Shown piece after piece: positions 15,150 through 20,145 of a stretch of 20,145 nt of DNA. The stretch is taken from positions 1-20,145 of IMG/VR virus record IMGVR_UViG_3300032323_000110; one strand, given 5' to 3'. The DNA is from a virus. Positions within the stretch are counted from its first letter, which is position 1; each line of letters opens with the position of its first letter. A program made the translations under genes and the position numbers. The notes below the pieces were generated by a model. That model worked only from the letters and a program-made list of their open reading frames with translations. It ran no database searches and had not been told where the DNA came from.

Positions 15150-15163
15150 GACACCGCAGTGCC
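15150..15163 (-). other. Small stem-loop in the fibre leader
   Basis: On the - strand GGCAC and GTGTC (15163-15159 and 15154-15150, one G-U pair) enclose a TGCG loop. It lies between the terminator and the fibre ribosome site and may be a processing or stabilising element; evidence is only the inverted repeat. Confidence 0.35.
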
Positions 15164-15166
15164 CTT

Positions 15167-15191
15167 AAAAAAGACCCCTGCCGAAGCAGGG
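15167..15191 (-). terminator. Rho-independent terminator after the capsid gene
   Basis: On the - strand CCCTGC and GCAGGG (15191-15186 and 15181-15176) pair around a TTCG loop, followed by GTC and six T residues (15172-15167). It begins 15 bases after the capsid stop codon. No good promoter follows it before the fibre gene, so downstream genes probably depend on read-through. Confidence 0.88.
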
Positions 15192-15205
15192 AATCTTAAA
15201 GGTTA

Positions 15206-16165
15206 TTAACCGTTTACAGCCAATACGAAACCAGCTTCTGGGCGAACTGTCTTAACACCGAACAATGTATCTGCAGTGTAAAGAGTTGACAAGTAGTCTA
15301 GTTTGTACTGAGTCTGTGAGCGAACACCAACTTGCTCTGCCAACACCATTGTGTCAGTGTGGAACAACAAGGCAGCTTTGATAGCGTCACCAGCTGTGTT
15401 CTCAGATGCAGTCTCAATAACAGGCATATTGCTTGACACATAAATGTCAATACCATATAGCTTACCGATTTGACCGTTCTGAACACCACGACCATCAACG
15501 AAATCGCTAGAGTTGTAGCGGTCCACACCCATGATTGCATTACGCAATGATGGTGGGATTGCAAACTTACGACCGTCCATTGGTACATCAGCGTCATCCA
15601 TCAACTGGATTAAGCGACGGAAACCAGCGTCAGTGAACACATCGCCAGTTACTACTGTGTCAACAGCGTAAGGTGTCAAACCTGTAGAAGCGTCAATGTA
15701 ATAGCTGTTTGAGTGAACCCATGAAGTTGTGCCGTTACCGAAAGTCTGACCCAACATGATTAGCTCGTCGTCAACTTGTTTAGCCAAAGCGTAACCAGCG
15801 TCTTCTGTGTAGAAAGAACGCAAGCTAGACAATGCCTGAACTTCAGCGATGTCCTCAATAAAGCGTGAGTATTCAAAGTGCTTGTTGATTAAAACCTGTA
15901 CTTCTGACTCAGCGTCAGCTTGTACAGTTACTGCAGTATTTGCCGCTTTAGCAGTTGCTGTGCCACGAGTTGGCTTAGGAATGTGCAATGTGTCGCCTTT
16001 TTTGCCTTTGAAAGACATCTTACGAACTAGGTTTGCCAATACTAAGTTTTTCTTGTACGCAGCAATAACCTCATCACTCCAAATTTCTGGAATGAAGTTA
16101 TTAGCGTTTGATTTGTTTACGATTGAATCTGCATTGCCTGGATAGGCTGCTTTTACTAATGCCAT
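15206..16165 (-). CDS. Major capsid protein
   Basis: A 319-residue protein with an HK97-type capsid pattern, close in length to T7 gp10A (345). It begins MALVKAAYPGNADSIVNK and carries FIPEIWSDEVIAAYKKNLVL (24-43), the KGKKGDTLHIPKPTRGTA block (53-70), a helix with FYTEDAGYALAKQVDDELIM, and a C-terminal GVRSQTQYKLDYLSTLYTAD segment. It directly follows the scaffold gene (34-base gap, AAGGA before ATG) and is followed by a strong terminator, the usual arrangement for an abundant virion protein. No slippery site for a T7-like 10A/10B frameshift is seen at its end. Confidence 0.92.
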   Translation of the reverse strand: MALVKAAYPGNADSIVNKSNANNFIPEIWSDEVIAAYKKNLVLANLVRKMSFKGKKGDTLHIPKPTRGTATAKAANTAVTVQADAESEVQVLINKHFEYSRFIEDIAEVQALSSLRSFYTEDAGYALAKQVDDELIMLGQTFGNGTTSWVHSNSYYIDASTGLTPYAVDTVVTGDVFTDAGFRRLIQLMDDADVPMDGRKFAIPPSLRNAIMGVDRYNSSDFVDGRGVQNGQIGKLYGIDIYVSSNMPVIETASENTAGDAIKAALLFHTDTMVLAEQVGVRSQTQYKLDYLSTLYTADTLFGVKTVRPEAGFVLAVNG

Positions 16166-16199
16166 GATTTTATTTCCTTAAAAGTTATAAATGCTAAAA

Positions 16200-17042
16200 T
16201 TACTTGACTCTCCCCTCAGCATACGCAGCCATGATTTCATCAGCCATTTGTTCGTATCTTTCAGGGTCGGTCATTCTCAATTTAATAAGGTCTGCTCTAC
16301 GATATACTTTTCTGCTTGACTCACCAGCACCACCAACATCCACAGTAGCTGCCTTCATTGCTTGTTCTTGAGCTTGACTCTCTACCTTAGCAGCTGATGC
16401 TGTCTGTTGAACTTGTTGAGCCTGTTTGATTTGTTTAATCTCCTTGTAGGTAGACAACAATTCATCAGCACTCTCAAAGTCATACTCAGCGTCTGCTTTG
16501 GCAAATAACTGCAATCTAATAGCGGAAGACTTAACCCAGTCTTGGAAACCAGCATCTTGTGCGATAGTTCCAAAATCAGGATGTTTAGCTGCCAGTTGTT
16601 GGGCAGTTTTCATCTTCTTCATTTCAAGTGCAGCTTGTCTAGCTTCAATTACAGCAGGATGCTTCTCTACCTGTCTGTTTACAGCCTGTTTAGGGTCTGC
16701 AAAAAAGTCTTCTTCAAGCGATTCTTCAATCGGCTGTTGCTGTACTTTCTTGTTGGTCTCAAGTTGTTGTTTGAGTAGCTGGTCTGCAAGACTTCGTACT
16801 TCGTGAACCTCGTTTGCTTGACGACCTATTAGCTTCTCAGCTTCTTGGTGCATCTTTGCAATCTCAATAGCAGATTTACCACGATACTTCTCTGGTAACT
16901 CTTCTACCGCTGGTTCAGCGTTGCCTACCTCTTCAGTTTGTCCAGCACTAGTTGTGTCTGGAACTGGGGTTGTAACATCTTGTACTTCTTCTTGCTCATT
17001 GCTTTCAAACAGTTTGTCCTGTTCAATAAAGTTTGCTGCCAT
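16200..17042 (-). CDS. Capsid scaffold protein
   Basis: A 280-residue, acidic, helix-rich protein that would direct procapsid assembly and then leave. Seen: an acidic, Pro/Thr-rich N-terminus (to about residue 50); the scaffold signature LPEKYRGKSAIEIAKMHQEA (49-68) then EKLIGRQANEV; long charged helices with Gln-rich runs in the middle; and a basic C-terminal helix (VYRRADLIKLRMTDPERYEQ, about 246-265) that likely binds the capsid protein. AGGAG lies 7 bases before ATG. Placement directly before the capsid gene is standard. Confidence 0.88.
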   Translation of the reverse strand: MAANFIEQDKLFESNEQEEVQDVTTPVPDTTSAGQTEEVGNAEPAVEELPEKYRGKSAIEIAKMHQEAEKLIGRQANEVHEVRSLADQLLKQQLETNKKVQQQPIEESLEEDFFADPKQAVNRQVEKHPAVIEARQAALEMKKMKTAQQLAAKHPDFGTIAQDAGFQDWVKSSAIRLQLFAKADAEYDFESADELLSTYKEIKQIKQAQQVQQTASAAKVESQAQEQAMKAATVDVGGAGESSRKVYRRADLIKLRMTDPERYEQMADEIMAAYAEGRVK

Positions 17043-17108
17043 TTAAAGTCTCCTGTCACCGAATCAAGTGATTTTAGGATTTATGTTCTGAGGCTCTTGC
17101 GAGGTATC

Positions 17109-17345
17109 TCAGGCTTCGTTTTGCTTGCGTTCTTGTTTAGCTTTTTCTTCATGCTTCCTAGCCCAAGCATCGTGAGCTGATACATACACTGGGTCTGTAC
17201 CATCCAACGATATTCGGACTGCAGAAATAATCCGTTTAGCGTCATTACCGCAAGTACCACAGGTAGTTACTGTTGTCTCATAATCAACATACTTTTCTGT
17301 GATATGTCCAGCTTCACAGCTGAATTCAAACATCCTTTTAGGCAT
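17109..17345 (-). CDS. FmdB-like zinc-ribbon protein
   Basis: A 78-residue protein. MPKRMFEFSCEAGHITEKYV followed by CGTC gives the ligands C10, H14, C29 and C32: a small zinc ribbon whose first knuckle is C-x3-H rather than C-x2-C. The rest is a helical tail rich in Lys, Glu and Gln. I chose ATG 17345 because GGGAGA lies about 8 bases upstream and MP(x)n(F/Y)xC is the family start; an in-frame ATG at 17372 lies further inside the previous gene. It overlaps the previous gene by 8 bases. Zinc-ribbon proteins of this type are common among phage head genes; function unknown. Confidence 0.75.
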   Translation of the reverse strand: MPKRMFEFSCEAGHITEKYVDYETTVTTCGTCGNDAKRIISAVRISLDGTDPVYVSAHDAWARKHEEKAKQERKQNEA

Positions 17346-17583
17346 CCGTGTCTCCCGACATGAGTTGCTCAAAGGCTGCTTCTGATGCAGGTTTCAAGTT
17401 TAGTAGCCAATTAAGTATGTCTAATTGACCACGCTTGAGCTGCAAGTCAGTTTCGTTCTGGATTGGCATTACTTGATTTAAGGAATTAAACAATTGCTGT
17501 GCATCTTCCATTAAATCCTGCCAACCGCTAGTTGCCATCATAGAAAATCTATTCTCATAATAGCTTTGTAACTTTTTGTCCAT
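17338..17583 (-). CDS. Conserved small phage protein, 81 aa, head region
   Basis: An 81-residue helical protein starting MDKKLQSYYENRFSMMATSG, followed by WQDLMEDAQQLFNSLNQV and LKRGQLDILNWLLNL. This sequence type is common just downstream of podovirus portals; its function is not known to me. It is the first gene after the 17625-17654 promoter, with AAGGA 9 bases before ATG. It lies between portal and zinc-ribbon genes, so a role in head assembly or packaging is plausible. Confidence 0.75.
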   Translation of the reverse strand: MDKKLQSYYENRFSMMATSGWQDLMEDAQQLFNSLNQVMPIQNETDLQLKRGQLDILNWLLNLKPASEAAFEQLMSGDTDA

Positions 17584-17624
17584 GTTTCTTTGTCCTTTTG
17601 GAGAAACGAGTTAAATGTGTTGCT

Positions 17625-17654
17625 ATTATACAACACTTACACCTGTTTTGTCAA
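17625..17654 (-). promoter_or_regulatory. Consensus sigma70 promoter for the head genes
   Basis: TTGACA (17654-17649), an 18-base spacer and TATAAT (17630-17625) on the - strand match both hexamers perfectly. The predicted start point is near 17618, giving a leader of about 35 bases before ATG 17583. It would drive the 81-aa, zinc-ribbon, scaffold and capsid genes down to the terminator at 15170. Confidence 0.85.
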
Positions 17655-17659
17655 GTGTT
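17632..17659. repeat. Inverted repeat overlapping the promoter
   Basis: AACACTT (17632-17638) and AAGTGTT (17653-17659) are perfect 7-base complements separated by 14 bases. One arm lies in the spacer next to the -10 and the other overlaps the -35. It could be a repressor or activator operator, or a weak hairpin. Confidence 0.55.
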
Positions 17660-17660
17660 T

Positions 17661-19664
17661 TTACTGTAAATTGTTGTTTTTTTGCATCTGTAGCTCAACA
17701 ATCTTGCCTTTGTTGTTGATGTCCTTCTCTTTTAGCATCAACTCAGCAATTTTTGCTCGCTTTTCAAACTCTTTGTCTTGGTTATCACCCTCAATGTTGG
17801 TAGACAATGAACTGATTACCTTAGCTCTTAGCTCTTCAGGCATCAACTGTGTCTCAACCACTGTTTTAGCAGCCTCTGCTTGGTCTCTTTGAGCTTTAGC
17901 TTGTAGAGAAGCAGTCTGTGCTTGAGCCTGTTCCATCTGCATCTGTTGAGCCATCTGAGCCATTTGCTGTGCTTCAGGGTTAGGCTGAGACATTTGCTCC
18001 AAAGCCATCTCCATTTCAGCTCTATTAGACAAACTAGAGTTAGCAATGATGCCTTTAAGGATAATCGGCAACACAGGAGTGTCAGGTCCAAGAGTCTGTA
18101 GCAAGCCAATCAACTGTTGCTGTTCGTATTCACGAGCCATAATACCCAAAGTAGCAGTAGGAATGAACTTCATGTCTACAGAAGGGTAACGCTCAGGGTC
18201 AAACTGCATATAACGGAATGCAACTTTTTTAATCAAAGGAACTAAGAAGTCTTCTTGGAAGTTCGTCAAGGTACGCTTGTACTTCTTGATGATTGCACCC
18301 ATCGCCATAGACATCTGTTGACCACCACCGTCACGAGTAGCTTGAGACACCAAACCTTGGCTATCTAAAGTACCAGTCGCTTGTAGCAACATACGCTCAA
18401 ATTCCTGTGCAGCCAGTGCGTTGTTCTGACTGGTTTCACCGAACTTGAATGGGAATAGAATCTCTGATGGAGCACCGTTGGTAAGAATAGCTTTACCTGG
18501 CTTAACTTCAAACTTAGCACCACGAGGTAAACGAGTAGCGTCCATAGCAATCATAGGAGCTGTGGTCAATGCCAAGCTGTCTAAGTGACTGCGTAACTGT
18601 GCATCAATGGCTTTTTGCATATTGTATGCTTTTTCCACTGTTCCACGACCCCAGAAACGGTTAGGAATTGTGTCGTCTTGGTAAGCAACAATAGGACGGT
18701 CTTTCATCATGTAAGGGTTGGCTTCTGCTTTAAGCAACAAACCATCGTTACCAATGACGATTATAGCCTCTACAAGGTCACTGTAGTCCTTTGCAGCACT
18801 TGTCTCAGGGAATAGGTCAACTACCTCATCTCCGTCGTTCTCAAGCTGTTCTAGGTACTCTCTAGGCACTAAGCCGTAGTAGGTTAACAACTTGACCTTG
18901 TCGTCTTGATACTGTACATCTTCTTGAGTTACTTCTAAGTCATCGTCGTTACCAGAAGGACCGATGTCTACCTTACGATAGATGCCTTTTTCCATGCCTT
19001 CAACAACTTTGTGAATAGACACAAACTTCTCAACAGCAACACCCATCGCATCTTCAATAGAAGTAGCGTTAGGGTCAATCAGGAAGTTCTTAGGGTTTAC
19101 TGGGTTTACTTTAACGCAGAAGTATTCTTTTTCTTCTACACCGTAAGCTGCCTGTGTTGAGCCAGGAATAGGCTGAGTTGCAGGGATATATTCCATCTCT
19201 TGTTTAACAACCAACTCACCAATACCAGTACCGTAGATTTCAGCCATCAATTCAATCTGGTCTACAGACTTACGAATCTTATGACGCTCTAGGTCTTCTC
19301 TGAGCATTGAACGCATAGCTTCAATGTCCATCTTGTTACCGTTGTAATCTAGAACATCGTCTTTGATGTCAAAGTATTCACCGTTACCAAAGATAGCTTC
19401 CATAATCTCTGCATGGCGAGTCTCTACAGCTTGCTGAGTAGCAGGGCTGATGATACGACTACGCTCTGACTCACGAGTGCGGTCTTGGGCATCCCATTGA
19501 CCACGGAAGATACGCTCGTATTCCAACCAGTCTTCTAAGTAGTTCTGGTCTCTGAAGTCTCTCCAGCGGTCACAGTGTTGTACAACAAAACTTACAAGTT
19601 GCACATCAGCTTCTGAAGGAGTATCCCACTGCATACCTTCATTGTTGTCTTTCATTTCAGCCAT
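17661..19664 (-). CDS. Portal protein
   Basis: A 667-residue portal, the dodecameric ring through which DNA enters and leaves the head. Seen: a start typical of podovirus portals (FVVQHCDRWRDFRDQNYLED, then FRGQWDAQDRTRESERSRII and ETRHAEIMEAIFG), a long beta/alpha wing region, VAYQDDTIPNRFWGRGTVEK (about 330-349), and the stem/clip helices. The last 110 residues are Gln/Ala/Met-rich (AQQMAQMAQQMQMEQAQAQ) and then Lys-rich coiled coil, the usual C-terminal barrel or extension. AAGGA precedes ATG, 9 bases after the upstream stop. It lies directly after the terminase and a small gene. Confidence 0.92.
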   Translation of the reverse strand: MAEMKDNNEGMQWDTPSEADVQLVSFVVQHCDRWRDFRDQNYLEDWLEYERIFRGQWDAQDRTRESERSRIISPATQQAVETRHAEIMEAIFGNGEYFDIKDDVLDYNGNKMDIEAMRSMLREDLERHKIRKSVDQIELMAEIYGTGIGELVVKQEMEYIPATQPIPGSTQAAYGVEEKEYFCVKVNPVNPKNFLIDPNATSIEDAMGVAVEKFVSIHKVVEGMEKGIYRKVDIGPSGNDDDLEVTQEDVQYQDDKVKLLTYYGLVPREYLEQLENDGDEVVDLFPETSAAKDYSDLVEAIIVIGNDGLLLKAEANPYMMKDRPIVAYQDDTIPNRFWGRGTVEKAYNMQKAIDAQLRSHLDSLALTTAPMIAMDATRLPRGAKFEVKPGKAILTNGAPSEILFPFKFGETSQNNALAAQEFERMLLQATGTLDSQGLVSQATRDGGGQQMSMAMGAIIKKYKRTLTNFQEDFLVPLIKKVAFRYMQFDPERYPSVDMKFIPTATLGIMAREYEQQQLIGLLQTLGPDTPVLPIILKGIIANSSLSNRAEMEMALEQMSQPNPEAQQMAQMAQQMQMEQAQAQTASLQAKAQRDQAEAAKTVVETQLMPEELRAKVISSLSTNIEGDNQDKEFEKRAKIAELMLKEKDINNKGKIVELQMQKNNNLQ

Positions 19665-19673
19665 TATTTATCC

Positions 19674-19907
19674 TTAGTCTTCCATTGAATCATCAAAAGG
19701 GTCAGCAAACTCAACTTCTACCACTTCTTCAGTTGGCATAAAGATTTGCTTGTCTTTCAACCCTTGTTCTTTGGCGGCTGTGATAATTTTCATTAGACAA
19801 TCACCGCTGAGGTTCTGAATCTCTTCTTTGATTACTTCCCATACTTCTGGGTTCTTGCTTAGTTCCTCAATGTTCAAAGGCACATAGTCGTTATCTTTTT
19901 CGTACAT
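19674..19907 (-). CDS. Small acidic protein, 77 aa, unknown function
   Basis: A 77-residue acidic protein with two predicted helices (LNIEELSKNPEVWEVIKEEI, about 11-30, and GDCLMKIITAAKEQGLKDKQ) and an Asp/Glu-rich end (EEVVEVEFADPFDDSMED). No family recognised. It sits between TerL and portal with gaps of 12 and 9 bases, and has a good ribosome site (AAGGA 7 bases before ATG). It is too short for a usual small terminase, but a packaging accessory role is possible from position. Confidence 0.65.
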   Translation of the reverse strand: MYEKDNDYVPLNIEELSKNPEVWEVIKEEIQNLSGDCLMKIITAAKEQGLKDKQIFMPTEEVVEVEFADPFDDSMED

Positions 19908-19919
19908 TTTTATTCCTTA

Positions 19920-20145
19920 TTAGTAACCTGCAACCACATCAAGAACCTCCCAATCGTCTTGGTCATCATCGCCATCAAAATAGCTAGTAACAGCTAGTTG
20001 GTCAATGTAAGACAAAGCATCGGGTAAGTCGTCATGTACACCAGCGGTTGGAAACATCAACAATTGGTCTACAAACTCATCAAAATCTTCTTCAGCGTCT
20101 AGTATCACTCGTCCGTGTTCAAAGCGACCCTGTAATGCCCAGACA
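19920..20145 (-). CDS. Terminase large subunit, C-terminal part
   Basis: The 3' end of a gene that runs off the right edge. The visible 74 residues start VWALQGRFEHGRVILDAEED and continue with DQLLMFPTAGVHDDLPDALS and YIDQL, then an acidic tail. HDDLPDAL is the conserved end of the terminase nuclease domain; its aspartates are the usual third acidic motif of the metal-binding nuclease. A GTG at 20108 is only internal, since the frame is open upstream. This is the packaging motor's nuclease end. It is the first late gene in the window, before the portal, unlike T7 where terminase genes are last. Confidence 0.88.
   Translation of the reverse strand, partial: VWALQGRFEHGRVILDAEEDFDEFVDQLLMFPTAGVHDDLPDALSYIDQLAVTSYFDGDDDQDDWEVLDVVAGY

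Noticed and set aside
15206-15260. T7-like frameshift extension of the capsid protein
   Set aside because: No slippery run at the 3' end, and a terminator follows only 15 bases after the stop.
17043-17108. Terminator or hairpin between zinc ribbon and scaffold (CTC-GCAA-GAG)
   Set aside because: The stem is only 3-4 bp and no T run follows; nothing else supportable is seen in this gap.
17333-17345. Possible programmed frameshift joining the 81-aa and zinc-ribbon genes (8-base overlap)
   Set aside because: No slippery heptamer or downstream structure is seen, and the zinc-ribbon gene has its own GGGAGA site.
1-20145. tRNA genes, CRISPR array, integrase, attachment site or defence island
   Set aside because: I saw no cloverleaf, no regularly spaced repeats and no such genes; nearly every base is covered by ordinary phage structural or lysis genes.

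Overview
The window is the structural (late) half of a tailed-phage genome. It is most like a short-tailed podovirus, with a T7-like head-to-tail inventory but a different gene order. Evidence: a portal, scaffold, zinc ribbon and HK97-type capsid protein; a gp11-like adaptor and gp12-like nozzle; three ejection-type proteins; a three-helix holin; and the C-terminus of a large terminase. No tape measure, tail sheath or tail-tube genes are seen. The DNA is AT-rich by eye and Shine-Dalgarno sites (AAGGA or GGAG) precede most genes. Two good sigma70-type promoters and a GTA-type holin suggest a Gram-negative, probably aquatic, host. The host cannot be named from this sequence.

Layout: Bases 1-1829 lie on the + strand. 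They hold the 3' part of a monomeric class II (adenosylcobalamin-dependent) ribonucleoside-triphosphate reductase, then an HNH endonuclease that starts inside its stop codon; a UUCG-loop terminator closes this module. Everything from 1888 to the right edge lies on the - strand and is transcribed leftwards. In transcription order: TerL C-terminus (20145-19920), acidic 77-aa protein, portal, a consensus promoter, an 81-aa protein, zinc ribbon, scaffold, major capsid protein, and a terminator (about 15170). Next come a large collagen-like fibre, a beta-rich fibre-associated protein, a fibre-chaperone-like protein, a coiled-coil membrane protein, a beta-rich 114-aa protein and three tiny Lys-rich proteins (two of them, at 11394-11242 and 10971-10792, have only 50 and 59 codons). 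A second promoter (about 10770) precedes the adaptor, nozzle, second fibre, GNAT-like fragment, Gln-rich protein, three ejection-type proteins, holin and a DUF5675-like protein that is the likely lysis enzyme.

How it works together: the right end supplies DNA packaging and head assembly. The terminator after the capsid gene probably lets capsid mRNA exceed that of downstream genes. The middle supplies receptor-binding parts and the tail. The left end supplies ejection proteins and lysis. The convergent + strand module supplies dNTPs for replication. Gene packing is very tight, with ATGA, TAATG and short-gap junctions, so translational coupling is likely throughout. No tRNA gene, CRISPR array, IS element, integrase or attachment site was seen, and no gene-free stretch longer than about 85 bases exists. 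I see no clearly new biological system. The items most worth a second look are the unassigned lysis enzyme, the basic microprotein trio, the fibre cassette between capsid and adaptor, and the dyad-containing promoter.
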